The notes: generated by a model not told the origin, from the sequence alone. Counted from the stretch's first letter, positions 40,267 to 50,098 are shown. The stretch: 64,000 bases of DNA from Neorhizobium sp. SHOUNA12A (GCF_023006505.1 NZ_JALBGV010000001.1:124001-188000); one strand, 5' to 3'. Program-made: numbers and translations.

Positions 40267-40862
40267 CCGAACTGGACGAGGTTGAGCGCCGGCAGCGGGC
40301 CACCGGGGAACTGCGCCAGCTTGGCGCCTACCGCAAGCGGCCCGAGATCGATGCCGAAGAAACCGAGCTTGTCGATCAGCCCGCCGACCTCCGACTTCGA
40401 GGCCGCATCGTCACCGGAATAAAACAGCACACGCTTGCCGCCTTCGGAAGAAGGATCAGCCTCGAGCAGTTTTGCCAGCAGATGGTTGAAGGCCTTAACA
40501 ACTCGGGCGCCCGGCACGAGGTCCGCGACGATCTCGCTGGAAAGGCGGCCATTGAGTTCAGCCGGCTTGAACAGCGGCGCTTCGATCGGGTTGTTTGCAT
40601 CGATGACGATCCGGCCGTTCCAGGCCGGCAGGCCGGCAAGGGCAGCCGGCAGCTTCGACCAGGGAACCGCGATCAGCACCATGTCCGCACTTGCTGCCTC
40701 TTCGATCGTGCCCGCGGAAATCCAGCGAGACAGCTCGGCCGTCAGTGTTTCGAGCGAGGCCGGGCCGCGGCTGTTGGCGATGGTGGCGCGCACGCCGTTT
40801 CTTGCAAGAGTGCGGGCGAAGGCTGCGCCGATATTGCCGGCGCCGATGATACCGATGGTCAT
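40263..40862 (-). CDS. NAD(P)-binding F420-dependent-reductase-like protein
   Basis: A 199-residue Rossmann protein (GIIGAGNIGAAFARTLARNG at 4-23) of the NADPH:F420 oxidoreductase-like group, with VKAFNHLLA and the GPLAVGAKLAQFPGGPL tail. F420 is not expected in this organism, so the true hydride acceptor is probably another small molecule. The LysR gene starts about 110 bp away on the other strand and is the likely regulator. Confidence 0.8.
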   Translation of the reverse strand: MTIGIIGAGNIGAAFARTLARNGVRATIANSRGPASLETLTAELSRWISAGTIEEAASADMVLIAVPWSKLPAALAGLPAWNGRIVIDANNPIEAPLFKPAELNGRLSSEIVADLVPGARVVKAFNHLLAKLLEADPSSEGGKRVLFYSGDDAASKSEVGGLIDKLGFFGIDLGPLAVGAKLAQFPGGPLPALNLVQFG

Positions 40863-40907
40863 GATTGCGATACTCCAGTGGTTTCGATGGCTGGAATATC
40901 ACCTCTG

Positions 40908-40942
40908 GATTGGCGGTTGATTAGCCGGTAATATAGCCAATC
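40908..40942. promoter_or_regulatory. Candidate LysR operator between reductase and LysR genes
   Basis: GATTGGC (40908-40914) and GCCAATC (40936-40942) form a perfect 7-bp inverted repeat in the divergent spacer, the usual location for a LysR-type binding site that controls both genes. Spacing (21 bases) is longer than the classical T-N11-A box, so the assignment is tentative. Confidence 0.33.
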
Positions 40943-40972
40943 ATCTTCAAGCAATCATTGAGAATAGGCCGC

Positions 40973-41926
40973 GTGGAAAGTCTCGCCAATCTCGAATCCT
41001 TCGTGCGCAGCGCCGAACTTGGCGGTTTCTCGGCTGCGGCCAGGCGGTTGGCACTGACACCCGCGGCCGTGAGCCGCAACGTGGCGATGCTCGAAAGGAA
41101 CCTCGGCACCCGCCTCTTCCAGCGCAGCACGCGAAGGCTGACGCTGACGGAAGCGGGCGAACGTTTTCTGTCGGAGATCCGCGACCACGTCGAGGCGCTG
41201 CAGACCGCGATCGCCGGCGCCTCGTCGGAAAGCGCAGAACCGGCCGGTGTGCTGAAAGTCAGCATGAGCCCGCATTTCGGAACAGGGTATATCCTGCCGC
41301 TGCTGCCGGAGTTCATGGCGCGTTACCCGCTGATCCGCCCGGACTGGACGTTCGAAAACCGGCAGGTCGATCTGATCGCCGAGGGATATGACGCGGCGAT
41401 CGGCGGCGGGTTTGAGCTGACGCCCGGCGCGGTCGCCCGGGTGCTGGCGCCGGCCCACATCGTTCTGGTCGCTTCACCGGCCTACATAAAGGACAGGTTC
41501 ATGCCGGCCCATCCGGCGGACCTTTCGAACCTCGACGGCATCCATATGCGCTCTTCCAATACCGGCCGTATCCGACAATGGGTGATGCGAAATGCCGGCG
41601 GCGAAGAGGTGCCGGTGGCACTGAGGGAAAAGATGGTGCTCAACGACCCAGCCGCCATTGCCCACGCAGCAAACCTCGGCCTTGGCGTTGCGATGATCGC
41701 GATGCCGGATGCCTTATCGTATATGGAGAGCGGTACGCTCGTCCGCCTGCTGCCCGACTGGTATGCGGATATCGGGCCGATCTCGATCTATTACGCCAGC
41801 AAGACGCTGCTGCCGGCAAAAACCCGCGTCTTTATCGACTTCGTGGTCGAGCATTTCCGGAAGGAACGTCTGGCCGAACGTTTTGCCGGCAGCCTCGGGG
41901 CATCCAACACGCCGAAGCGAAAATAG
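40973..41926 (+). CDS. LysR family transcriptional regulator
   Basis: A 317-residue LysR protein: winged helix at 1-60 (SLANLESFVRSAELGGFSAAARRL, then SRNVAMLERNLGTRLF) and a substrate-binding domain typical of the CrgA/short-dehydrogenase-associated subgroup (SPHFGTGYILPLLPEFM). I use the GTG at 40973; the frame opens at a TTG at 40958. It probably regulates the divergent reductase gene and itself. Confidence 0.85.
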   Translation: MESLANLESFVRSAELGGFSAAARRLALTPAAVSRNVAMLERNLGTRLFQRSTRRLTLTEAGERFLSEIRDHVEALQTAIAGASSESAEPAGVLKVSMSPHFGTGYILPLLPEFMARYPLIRPDWTFENRQVDLIAEGYDAAIGGGFELTPGAVARVLAPAHIVLVASPAYIKDRFMPAHPADLSNLDGIHMRSSNTGRIRQWVMRNAGGEEVPVALREKMVLNDPAAIAHAANLGLGVAMIAMPDALSYMESGTLVRLLPDWYADIGPISIYYASKTLLPAKTRVFIDFVVEHFRKERLAERFAGSLGASNTPKRK

Positions 41927-41960
41927 GCGCACCCGACTGACGCCGGATGCGCGGGATCGA

Positions 41961-44249
41961 TCAGATCAGCTTTTCGAGCGTGATCGGCAGGTCCCGGACG
42001 CGTTTGCCGGTCGCGTGGAAGACCGCGTTGGCGATTGCCGGCGCGACGCCGACGATGCCGACTTCGCCGACGCCCTTGCCGCCCAGCGCCGAGGCGCCGT
42101 AGTCGGGAATGCCGACCGAGATTACCTCGATATGCGGCACGTCCGCATTGGTCGGCACCAGATAGTCGCCCATGTTGCTGTTGACGGTGCGGCCGTTGCG
42201 CTGGTCGACGAGACCTTCCTCGAGGAGCGCCTGGCCGATGCCCATGATGATGCCGCCCCGCCACTGGCTTTCGACCAGCCGCGGATTGTAGAGCCGGCCG
42301 CAATCGAAGGCCGAGACGATGCGGGACACCCGCACCGTTCCAAAATCCTCATCCACCCTCACTTCGGCGAAATGGGCGCACCAGCTATGCATGGAATATT
42401 CGCCCATGGTCGGCCCCTGAACCTTTACCATGCTCGTCCAGGCCTGATGCTGCTCCTGGGCGGTAGCACCTTCCGGCAGCGTATTCCTCAGGATCTCGAT
42501 CTCGTCGCGACCGAGCGCCGCCATCAGTTCCGAAAGCGTGAGCGACGGGCCTTGGTCGCGGGGAGCGGCAACGCGGCCGCCGCTGAAAGTCAGCGTATTG
42601 GCGCCGGTATCGCGCAGCGGCGATTTCTCGTCGTTGAGCGCCAGTCCGATCAGTTCGTCGCGGGCCGCTGTCGCCGCCTTGTGCACGGCGCCGAGAATGG
42701 AGCCCGCCAGCATCGAGCCGCCGGCGATCGCCGAGCCCGGCAACCGGGAATCGCCAAGATGGACCTCGACCTGGTCGGCGGGAATGCCGAACACTTCGGC
42801 CACCGTCTGGGCAAGAATCGTATAGGTCCCCTGCCCCATGTCGATCGCACCGCTGACGACCTCGACACGGCCGTTGCGCAGGATGCGGATCATCGCCTCG
42901 CTGGGCGCCTGAAGGACCGGGAACGTGCCGCAGCCGATGCCCCAGCCGATCAGGGTTTTGCCGTCGCGCATCGAACGTGGCTCATGGCTGCGCCTCGACC
43001 AGCCGAAGGCTTCGGCCCCTTCGGTCAGCGCTTCGCGCAGCCGGCGGGTCGACCAGGGTTTTCCCGACTGGTAGTCGTGGTCGGCGTAGTTTTTCAGCCG
43101 CAGTTCGAGCGGGTCCATGCCGAGTTTGTAGGCGAGCTCCTCCATCGCACTTTCGATGCCGAACGCGCTGGGGTTCTTGCCCGGTCCGCGTAACGCACCC
43201 GGTGTGACGGCGTTGACCGGCACGACCCGATGCTGCGACGAGAAATTCTCTATCCTGTAGAGGATCGGCGTTGCGGCACCGGTCTGCTCAGGCCAATCCG
43301 CATAGGTGGAGGTCTCGCTGGCGCCGCGATGGACGATAGCCTGCAAGATGCCGTCTTCTGTCGCGCCGATCTTGATCCGCTGGCGTGTCGCGGCGCGACC
43401 GCCATAGTTGGTGAAATTCTGCGGTCGCGTGAGCGCAAGCTTTACCGGCCGGCCGAGCTTCCTGGACGCGAAAGCTGCCACCGCGCCATGGGCGAGCGCC
43501 GCCCCCTTGGAGCCGAACCCGCCGCCGATGAACGGCGAGATCAGGCGGACATTTTCGTAAGGAATGCCGAACCATTCGGAATAGCTGCGCGCCATGCCGT
43601 GAGACCACTGGCTCGGCTCCCAGACCGTGATTTGGTCGCCATCCCACTTCACGGTCAGCCCATGCGGCTCCATGGCGACGTGATATTCACGCGGCGTCGA
43701 ATATTCGCCTTCGATCTGAACTGGCGCGGCCGCAAGTGCGGCCTCGGCATCACCCCATCCGGCGGTAAGATTGTCCATCACCTTGCCTTCGCCGGCCGCC
43801 GTATCGTTGAAGCTCGCGACATGCGGCGCCTTCTCATAGGTGATGCAGATCAGCCTTGCCGCCTCGACCGCCTGTTCGCGGCTTTCCGCGACGACTGCGG
43901 CGATCGACTGGCCATTGTACTGCACCTGCCGCGGCAGCGGATAATACGGCTGGTTATCGGGGCGATTGCCACCCCAGTCGGAGGCAACCAGAAGACCCAT
44001 GTCGTCATCCGGCGTCAGCACCATCAGCACGCCCGGGGCCGCAAGCGCCTTTTCCGCATCGACCGAAATGACGCGGCCGGCCGGAATCGTGCTCTGGACG
44101 AGAATGGCGTAGGCAAGGTCTTCGAGCGGATATTCCAGTGCATAGGTCGCACCGCCGGTGACCTTCAGATTGCCTTCGAAGCGTGTTTGACGACCGCCGA
44201 CAGTCCCGTCTGAGGCATCGCCGTGTTTGCGGGGTTCCATGATGGTCAT
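41961..44249 (-). CDS. Xanthine dehydrogenase family molybdopterin-binding subunit
   Basis: A 762-residue molybdenum subunit of the xanthine-oxidase family. Visible: TGGATYALEYPLEDLAYAIL near the start, FIGGGFGSKGAALAHG (MCD/moco loop), GAIDMGQGTYTILAQTVAE and the C-terminal GKGVGEVGIVGVAPAI with the catalytic Glu of the family. It hydroxylates an aldehyde or N-heterocycle; absence of a Tat signal on its iron-sulfur partner suggests a cytosolic enzyme. The ATG at 44247-44249 follows GGAGG and overlaps the FAD gene stop by 4 bp. Confidence 0.88.
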   Translation of the reverse strand: MTIMEPRKHGDASDGTVGGRQTRFEGNLKVTGGATYALEYPLEDLAYAILVQSTIPAGRVISVDAEKALAAPGVLMVLTPDDDMGLLVASDWGGNRPDNQPYYPLPRQVQYNGQSIAAVVAESREQAVEAARLICITYEKAPHVASFNDTAAGEGKVMDNLTAGWGDAEAALAAAPVQIEGEYSTPREYHVAMEPHGLTVKWDGDQITVWEPSQWSHGMARSYSEWFGIPYENVRLISPFIGGGFGSKGAALAHGAVAAFASRKLGRPVKLALTRPQNFTNYGGRAATRQRIKIGATEDGILQAIVHRGASETSTYADWPEQTGAATPILYRIENFSSQHRVVPVNAVTPGALRGPGKNPSAFGIESAMEELAYKLGMDPLELRLKNYADHDYQSGKPWSTRRLREALTEGAEAFGWSRRSHEPRSMRDGKTLIGWGIGCGTFPVLQAPSEAMIRILRNGRVEVVSGAIDMGQGTYTILAQTVAEVFGIPADQVEVHLGDSRLPGSAIAGGSMLAGSILGAVHKAATAARDELIGLALNDEKSPLRDTGANTLTFSGGRVAAPRDQGPSLTLSELMAALGRDEIEILRNTLPEGATAQEQHQAWTSMVKVQGPTMGEYSMHSWCAHFAEVRVDEDFGTVRVSRIVSAFDCGRLYNPRLVESQWRGGIIMGIGQALLEEGLVDQRNGRTVNSNMGDYLVPTNADVPHIEVISVGIPDYGASALGGKGVGEVGIVGVAPAIANAVFHATGKRVRDLPITLEKLI

Positions 44250-45229
44250 ACGAGACCTCCAACTTTCAGGATGGCGCGGGCGACAACGCGCGGCGCAAGC
44301 TCGATCTTGTAGTGATTGGCGCCATGCGAAACGGCACCTTCCATGGCGAGCCGGCTCGCCGCCTCGACGGTTTCCGCGCTGAGCACCTTGCCGACCAGCG
44401 CCTGTTCGACGTTGCGAGCCCGCCACGGCTTGGTGGCGACGCCGCCGAGAACGACGCGGATATCGCGAACCGTCTTGCCGTCCGCTTCGAATTCCAGCCC
44501 GACTGCGGCACTCGCCGCCGCAAACTCGTAGGACTGGCGGTCGCGAACCTTGAGATAGGTAGAGTTCTTCGCCGCCGCCGAGGCCGGAATGGTGATCGCG
44601 GTGATCATCTCGCCGCGCTGCAACGCGGTTTCCCGCTCCGGCGTATTGCCCGGCGTCAGGAAAAAGTCGTCGACCGACACCGTCCGGCCCCCGAGATCGA
44701 CCACGGCGTCGAAGGCGGCGAGCGCGACTGCGAGGTCACCCGGATAGGTGGCGATGCAGGCATCGCTGGTGCCGAGGACAGCGTGGTTGCGGGTGACGCC
44801 GCCAAGCGCCGAACAGCCGGAGCCGGGATTGCGCTTGTGGCAGGCCGGAAACACGTCCGGCTCGCGGAAATACGAACAGCGTGTCCGCTGCAACAGGTTG
44901 CCGCCGATCGTCGCCATGTTGCGGAGTTGGGCGGAGGCCGCCAGCGACAGCGATTCCGAAACCGCCGGGAAAGCGGCGCGGATGCCTGCGTGATCGGCAA
45001 CCGCGCCCATCTTGGCAAGCGCACCGATCGTGGCGCCGCCGGCATCGAGGGTGATCCCGCCGAGCCCGGAAAGGTGGGTGATGTCGATGACGGTTTCCGG
45101 CTCCATCACGCCGCATTTGGCGAGATCGAGAAGCGTCGTGCCACCGGCAAGCAGCGTTGAACCGGCCTGGAGCGCCGCCTGCCGGGCTTCACCGGCGGAC
45201 GAGGCGCGGAGATAGGAAAAGTCTCTCAT
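44246..45229 (-). CDS. FAD-binding subunit of the xanthine dehydrogenase-family enzyme
   Basis: A 327-residue FAD_binding_5/CO_deh_flav_C protein, the medium subunit that passes electrons from the iron-sulfur clusters. FAD contacts are visible in LAGGTTLLDLAK, ATIGGNLLQRTRC and GTSDACIATYPGD. The ATG at 45229 overlaps the upstream stop by one base (TGATG); a GTG one codon earlier (45232) is also possible. The Cys-rich RTRCSYFREPDVFPACHKRNPGSGC stretch (split here by wording only) resembles the 4Fe-4S insertion of PaoB-type subunits. Confidence 0.87.
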   Translation of the reverse strand: MRDFSYLRASSAGEARQAALQAGSTLLAGGTTLLDLAKCGVMEPETVIDITHLSGLGGITLDAGGATIGALAKMGAVADHAGIRAAFPAVSESLSLAASAQLRNMATIGGNLLQRTRCSYFREPDVFPACHKRNPGSGCSALGGVTRNHAVLGTSDACIATYPGDLAVALAAFDAVVDLGGRTVSVDDFFLTPGNTPERETALQRGEMITAITIPASAAAKNSTYLKVRDRQSYEFAAASAAVGLEFEADGKTVRDIRVVLGGVATKPWRARNVEQALVGKVLSAETVEAASRLAMEGAVSHGANHYKIELAPRVVARAILKVGGLV

Positions 45230-45702
45230 CACGCCATCTCCGCCGCTTCGCGCACCGCCGCGACGATGCTGTTATAGGCTCCGCACCGACAGAGATTGCC
45301 GGACATGTATTCGCGGATTTCGTCGTCGGATCCCGCATGGCCTTCGCGGATGCAGGCGACTGCCGACATGATCTGGCCGGGCGTGCAATAGCCGCATTGG
45401 AACGCATCATGCTCCACGAAAGCCGCCTGGACAGGGTGCAGCTCGCCGTTTTCCGCGGCAATCCCCTCAATCGTGGTGATCTGTCGGCCTTCGACCTGGG
45501 CTGCGAGCGTCAGACAGGAGAGCACACGGCTGCCGTCGACATGACAGGTGCAGGCGCCGCACTGGCCCTGGTCGCAGCCCTTCTTGGTACCGGTCAGCGC
45601 CAGATGTTCGCGCAGAGCATCGAGCAGCGTGACACGCGGTTCGACATCGAGTTCGTGCCGCCTCCCGTTGATATCGAGCGAAAGATGGATGGTTCGTGTC
45701 AT
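45229..45702 (-). CDS. 2Fe-2S subunit of the xanthine dehydrogenase-family enzyme
   Basis: A 157-residue protein with two 2Fe-2S clusters: the plant-ferredoxin type with C43, C48, C51 and C63 (GCDQGQCGACTCH ... LSC) and the helical type (CGYCTPGQ ... NLCRCGAY). It is the first gene of the operon, followed directly by FAD and molybdenum subunit genes. No Tat signal peptide precedes the ferredoxin domain. The divergent TetR gene and operator palindromes at 45849-45886 lie upstream. Confidence 0.88.
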   Translation of the reverse strand: MTRTIHLSLDINGRRHELDVEPRVTLLDALREHLALTGTKKGCDQGQCGACTCHVDGSRVLSCLTLAAQVEGRQITTIEGIAAENGELHPVQAAFVEHDAFQCGYCTPGQIMSAVACIREGHAGSDDEIREYMSGNLCRCGAYNSIVAAVREAAEMA

Positions 45703-45848
45703 GGATCAAGCTCCTGCCATTGTCACGAGAATGAGAATTTAAAGCCTGGGACGGACTGGCCAACTGGCTGCGATGCCCTAGATGATGTTCGGCGAGAGAA
45801 GCACCGGCACATTTCGGCATGACATCCGTCCCCCTCTGGACTAAGAAG

Positions 45849-45886
45849 TGGAGGGCACTCCAGATAAACGGAGGCGCCTCCGTTTA
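45849..45886. promoter_or_regulatory. Two adjacent palindromic operators for the divergent TetR regulator
   Basis: Site 1: a perfect 22-bp palindrome at 45865-45886, core AAACGGAGGCGCCTCCGTTT. Site 2: TGGAG-GGCA-CTCCA at 45849-45862, sharing the GGAGG...CTCC core. Their centres are 20 bp apart, about two helical turns. They lie in the spacer between the xanthine-dehydrogenase-family operon and a TetR gene, 53 bp before the TetR start, so binding would control both directions. Confidence 0.68.
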
Positions 45887-45938
45887 AACTAGTGGCTTAC
45901 TGATTTTCGTCAAGCCCTCATTTGCCTGGAGCAATATT

Positions 45939-46532
45939 TTGGCCTCGGCCGAGCCGAAGACGACATCGCCCGCATCGACCAAGCTTCGCGCCGATGCCCG
46001 CCGTAACCGCGACAGGCTGATCGAGGTGGCGGCCGCAGCCTTTGCGGAAAATGGCGTCGAGACCTCGCTGGAAGATATAGCACGCCAGGCTTGTGTCGGC
46101 ATCGGCACCCTTTACCGGCATTTCCCGAGCCGCGAGCATCTCGTGGAAGTGGTCTATCGGCGCGAACTCGAAAGCCTCGCCACGGCTGCCACAGAACTTG
46201 CCCAAAAACATTCGCCGGATGTTGCGCTCGAGGAATGGATGCGTCGTTTCGTGGGCTACATCGCCACCAAGCGCGGCATGGCCAACAGCCTTCGCATTCT
46301 CATGACATCGAACTCCTCCCTTTTTTCCGAGGGCTCGGGCCTGATCCGCGGCGCTTTGGAAAGCCTGTTGAAGACCGCCGGCGACAAGGGATGTATCCGC
46401 AGCGACATCGAGACAAGCGATCTCCTGCACGCGCTGTCGAGTATCTATTCGATTCCGGAATCGCCCGAATGGCGTGAGCGGTCGCATCGCCTGATCGGCC
46501 TCTTGATGGACGGCCTTCGGACCCGCCGATAA
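45939..46532 (+). CDS. TetR family regulator
   Basis: A 197-residue TetR protein: helix-turn-helix at about 22-68 (RLIEVAAAAFAENGVETSLEDIA, then GIGTLYRHFPSREHLVEVVY) and a C-terminal ligand domain typical of repressors of detoxification enzymes. Start is TTG at 45939 with CTGGAG 8 bases upstream; the first 15 residues are basic and unstructured. It most likely represses the divergent xanthine-dehydrogenase-family operon, with the enzyme's substrate as inducer. Confidence 0.84.
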   Translation: MASAEPKTTSPASTKLRADARRNRDRLIEVAAAAFAENGVETSLEDIARQACVGIGTLYRHFPSREHLVEVVYRRELESLATAATELAQKHSPDVALEEWMRRFVGYIATKRGMANSLRILMTSNSSLFSEGSGLIRGALESLLKTAGDKGCIRSDIETSDLLHALSSIYSIPESPEWRERSHRLIGLLMDGLRTRR

Positions 46533-46928
46533 CACCCGCTCAATGCCTCGGATCTGCTCGGAAACGGCCCGTCGGATAGGCTAGATTTCGCATCTCGTTT
46601 GAACGGAAAATCAAGCAATCCTCGATTGACAGGTATCCTGTTACTACGCCGGCCTGATTCCAATATTATCGTTATAAAATAAACGGATAGCACAGGTATA
46701 TTTTCGAACTTTTAGCGCCGAAAATCATCAAAAATCGTTGTACAATATCAAAATTCAATCTGTCGTTAAAGAGTTTGACCTTAATCTTCCGGCAACCGCG
46801 TGACCGCCATCCGGTGTAGCGCAAGAGCCGGTATGAGACCGGTTCTCTTCCCACACTGCCAGATATCAGATCTGCGCGTGAAAACGCGTTGCCTCATTCG
46901 AGGCTTCACCAATCCGGAGCCGAACCTC
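46533..46928 (+). other. AT-rich spacer before the chemoreceptor gene
   Basis: A 396-bp gene-free stretch, clearly more AT-rich than its surroundings, especially 46660-46760. TTGACA (46624-46629) and TACAAT (46741-46746) resemble promoter boxes but are not spaced with each other. Frames on both strands have no ribosome site. It probably holds the chemoreceptor promoter and a long leader; I see no terminator after the TetR gene. Confidence 0.4.
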
Positions 46929-48887
46929 ATGTCCCGTCTCTCCATTCGCAGCTCGCTCATCGCCGTCTTCGGCGCGATTGCAGCTCTCGTCGCCGTTCTC
47001 GCCTGGGCGGCCATATCCTCGCTCTCCAACGTCGCCGGCAATCTCAATACGATTTCCGAGAACTCGATGCCGAGCGTTCAGGCTTCGAAGAATATCGAGA
47101 CGGCCATTCTCGGAATGACGGTCGCCTATATGGGCCATCTCACCACCACCTCGGACTTCGGCATGGAATCGGCGGAAAAGCTGATCGCCCAGCAATCCGA
47201 TGCGCTGAAGGTCGCTCTCAACGCCTACAGGCCGCTGATTTCCAGCGATCAGGAAAAGCAGATCATCGACCAGATCCAGGCCGGCATCGACAAATACATC
47301 CTGAACGGCCAGAAGATGCTGGACTTCTCCCGCAAGGCTTCGGACGCCCGCGCCCGTGTCGAGATGGAAAAGATGCGCATCACCATCCAGCCAGCGATGG
47401 AAGCCGTTACCAAGCTGGTCAAGTCGAACACGGATGAGGCGGCCGTCGAAACCGCAAAGGCGAAGACGACCTACTCCACCGCGCTCACCACGATGGAAAT
47501 CATCCTCGGCGTCGTTTTCTTGCTGATCGTCGGTGCCGCCGTCTACGTGTTGTCCGGTATTGCCCGCCCCATCCAGCGCATCACGGCGTCGATGAGCGGC
47601 CTTGCCGCAGGTGACACCGCCACCGAAATCCCCTTCGCCGGCCGCAAGGACGAAGTCGGCGCCATGGCCGGCGCCGTCGAAGTGTTCCGCCAGGCCGCGA
47701 TCTCCAACAGGCAGCTTCAGGAAGAGGCCGAGGAAGCCCGCGCCCACGCCGAAGCCGACCGGATTCGCCTGCAGGAAGAGGCGGAAGCCTCGGCCCAGGC
47801 CCGCCTGCACGAAGCGACCTCCGGCCTTGCCGCCGGCCTGCGTCGCCTTGCCTCCGGTGACCTCGCCTTCCAGCTCAACGAGCCTTTTGCTCCGGATTTC
47901 GAAGCGCTGCGCGAAGACCTGAACTCCGCCGTGTCCCGTCTCGGCGCCGCACTTTCCGAAGTCGCCGGCTCGGCCCAGTCGATCGACAGCGGCTCGCGTG
48001 AAGTCAGCCAGAGCGCCGACGACCTTTCCAAGCGGACTGAACAGCAGGCAGCCTCGCTTGAAGAGACCGCCGCAGCCCTCGACGAAATCACCGTCAACGT
48101 CTCGAACTCTTCCAAACGCGCGGACGAGGCGAAGTCCATCGCGCTGCAGGCAAATTCGAGCGCCGCCCAGTCGGGCGCCGTGGTTGCCAACGCCGTCGAC
48201 GCGATGCAGCGCATCGAGCAGTCGTCCAGCCAGATCTCCAACATCATCGGCGTCATCGACGAGATCGCCTTCCAGACTAATCTGTTGGCGCTGAATGCCG
48301 GCGTCGAAGCGGCTCGTGCGGGTGATGCCGGCAAGGGTTTTGCGGTTGTCGCCCAGGAAGTCCGCGAACTCGCCCAGCGTTCCGCGAGCGCCGCCAAGGA
48401 GATCAAGGACCTCATCCGCAAGTCGGGCGCCGAGGTTCAGAACGGCGTTAAGCTGGTGCGCGAGACCGGCGACGCGCTGAAAACGATCGAATCCCACGTC
48501 GTCACCATCAACGAGCACATCAGCGCGATCGCCACCGCCGCCCGCGAACAGTCGGTCGGACTTGCCGAAGTCAATTCGGCCGTCAACCAGATGGACCAGG
48601 TGACACAGCAAAACGCTGCAATGGTCGAGGAAACCAATGCCGCCGGCGCCAATCTCGCCTCGGAAAGCACGAAGCTGCGCGATCTCCTCACCCGCTTCAA
48701 GCTCTCCGAGGGCGGTCAGCGTTCCGGAATACAGCAGCGGCCGGCCTACGGCTCCGCTCCGGTTGCTGCCGGCCGCAACGCCGTTCCGCAGGAATCGCCG
48801 GCCCGTCGCCTTGCGCAGCGCGTCAGCAAGTCCTTTGGCGGCGCCGCGGCTGCGGCAAGCACGGAATCGCAGTGGACCGAATTCTGA
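46929..48887 (+). CDS. Transmembrane methyl-accepting chemotaxis protein
   Basis: A 652-residue chemoreceptor: membrane helices at about 8-30 and 185-207, a four-helix-bundle periplasmic sensor between them, HAMP domain, a second HAMP-like segment around 305-350, and the signalling domain with tip [20 protein letters not shown]. The last residues QWTEF resemble the NWETF pentapeptide that docks CheR. I chose the ATG at 46929 after GGAG; the frame from 46800 adds a tail without membrane character. Its ligand is not evident. Confidence 0.88.
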   Translation: MSRLSIRSSLIAVFGAIAALVAVLAWAAISSLSNVAGNLNTISENSMPSVQASKNIETAILGMTVAYMGHLTTTSDFGMESAEKLIAQQSDALKVALNAYRPLISSDQEKQIIDQIQAGIDKYILNGQKMLDFSRKASDARARVEMEKMRITIQPAMEAVTKLVKSNTDEAAVETAKAKTTYSTALTTMEIILGVVFLLIVGAAVYVLSGIARPIQRITASMSGLAAGDTATEIPFAGRKDEVGAMAGAVEVFRQAAISNRQLQEEAEEARAHAEADRIRLQEEAEASAQARLHEATSGLAAGLRRLASGDLAFQLNEPFAPDFEALREDLNSAVSRLGAALSEVAGSAQSIDSGSREVSQSADDLSKRTEQQAASLEETAAALDEITVNVSNSSKRADEAKSIALQANSSAAQSGAVVANAVDAMQRIEQSSSQISNIIGVIDEIAFQTNLLALNAGVEAARAGDAGKGFAVVAQEVRELAQRSASAAKEIKDLIRKSGAEVQNGVKLVRETGDALKTIESHVVTINEHISAIATAAREQSVGLAEVNSAVNQMDQVTQQNAAMVEETNAAGANLASESTKLRDLLTRFKLSEGGQRSGIQQRPAYGSAPVAAGRNAVPQESPARRLAQRVSKSFGGAAAAASTESQWTEF

Positions 48888-48908
48888 TCCGCTGATCGAA
48901 GCTCAGCT

Positions 48909-49736
48909 TTAACTGTCGCTCTTCGACGGCCCGGCCTCTGCCATCTGGCGCAGAAGCCGGGCCGTTTCGTCATTGGCGGGAAAGAAGGATTCGACCGCCA
49001 GTTCCGACAGCGTCACATCGACCGGGGTTCCGAAAACTGTCGTCGTCGAGATGAAGGATAGCAGTCCCGCCTCGGTCCGCAGGTCCATCGGCATGGCGAT
49101 GCCCGCATAGTCATGTTTCGCCGCCGCTTTCGGCGTATCTTCCGGCACCGGATAGCCGGAAAGCTCTTCCAGCAATGCCCTGAGAACGCGGTCACCGGTC
49201 GCGGCGATCTGCTGGCGGAGCCGTTCGAGCAGGTGACTGCGCCACTCGAAAAGATTGGCAATGTGAGGCGCAAGGCCCTGCGGATGCAGGCTGAGCCGCA
49301 GCACGTTGACCGGACCCTCGATCAGCGACCGGTCGCCGACATCCGCAAGTAGCGGCGCCATCGCGGCATTGGCGGCCACCAGGGTCCAGTGCCGGTCGAC
49401 CGCCAGTGCCGGGAACGGCTCGTGGCCCTTCAGCACCATATCGATCGCCCGCCGCGCCGGCTGGAGTGCCGGATCGTCCAGCTTGCGCTCGGCAAAGACC
49501 GGCGCAAAACCGGCGGCGAGCAGCATCGGATTGCGCTCGCGGAGCGGCACCTCAAGCCGCTCCGCGAGATGCAGCAGCATGTCGCGGCTGGGGGCCGCCC
49601 GCCCGCTTTCGATGAAGCTCAGATGACGCTGCGAGATTTCAGCCTCCAGCGCCAGATCGAGCTGGCTCATGCGCCGGCGGCGGCGCCATTCGCGCAGGAG
49701 GTCACCGAGGGGGCGGGCGGGTGCGAGAGTCGTCAT
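48909..49736 (-). CDS. XRE family regulator with MmyB-like ligand domain
   Basis: A 275-residue regulator: helix-turn-helix at about 10-65 (GDLLREWRRRRRMSQLDLAL, then SQRHLSFIESGRAAPS) and the MmyB-like ligand-binding domain that binds fatty-acid-type ligands in studied relatives. It overlaps the upstream SnoaL-like gene by 4 bp (ATGA), so the two are co-translated. Confidence 0.85.
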   Translation of the reverse strand: MTTLAPARPLGDLLREWRRRRRMSQLDLALEAEISQRHLSFIESGRAAPSRDMLLHLAERLEVPLRERNPMLLAAGFAPVFAERKLDDPALQPARRAIDMVLKGHEPFPALAVDRHWTLVAANAAMAPLLADVGDRSLIEGPVNVLRLSLHPQGLAPHIANLFEWRSHLLERLRQQIAATGDRVLRALLEELSGYPVPEDTPKAAAKHDYAGIAMPMDLRTEAGLLSFISTTTVFGTPVDVTLSELAVESFFPANDETARLLRQMAEAGPSKSDS

Positions 49737-50098
49737 GCGGCAGCGGGAACCTGATCGAGGAAACCGCAGACCGACTTCAGCCGGCCGTTTTCCAGGACGG
49801 CAAAATCCGTGCCCTTGATCAGCGCCTCGCCGTCCACGGGGCCAAGCTCCCAGGAAAAGCGCAGATTGTCGTCGTAGCCGTCGGGCGTACCGAGCAGCGT
49901 GAAGCGGAAACCCGGAAACCGCGCCTGGACGCCTTCAACCAGGCGATCGACACCCTCATGGCCTTCGCCGCGCATCAGCGGATCGACGTAAAGCCCGTCT
50001 TCCGCCCAGGTCTCGGCGATCATCGCCTTGCGGCGAACGGCATCCGTCTCGTTCCAGATGGCGAGATAACGTTCGGCATTGGTGTTCGCATCGGTCAT
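49733..50098 (-). CDS. SnoaL/NTF2-like protein
   Basis: A 121-residue protein of the nuclear-transport-factor-2/SnoaL fold (RYLAIWNETDAVRRKAMIAETW, GPVDGEALIKGTDFA). Members are small cyclases, isomerases or binding proteins; activity here is unknown. The ATG at 50096-50098 follows AAGGAGAAAAG; the frame to 50170 is rejected. Coupling to the MmyB-type regulator gene is a common arrangement. Confidence 0.8.
   Translation of the reverse strand: MTDANTNAERYLAIWNETDAVRRKAMIAETWAEDGLYVDPLMRGEGHEGVDRLVEGVQARFPGFRFTLLGTPDGYDDNLRFSWELGPVDGEALIKGTDFAVLENGRLKSVCGFLDQVPAAA

Noticed and set aside
46866..48611. 581-codon open frame on the minus strand
   Set aside because: It mirrors the chemoreceptor gene, has no family features, and its composition is that of a high-GC antisense shadow. 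The same holds for long frames at 3983-5191, 21592-22821, 34955-36235, 37113-38336 and 41709-43193.
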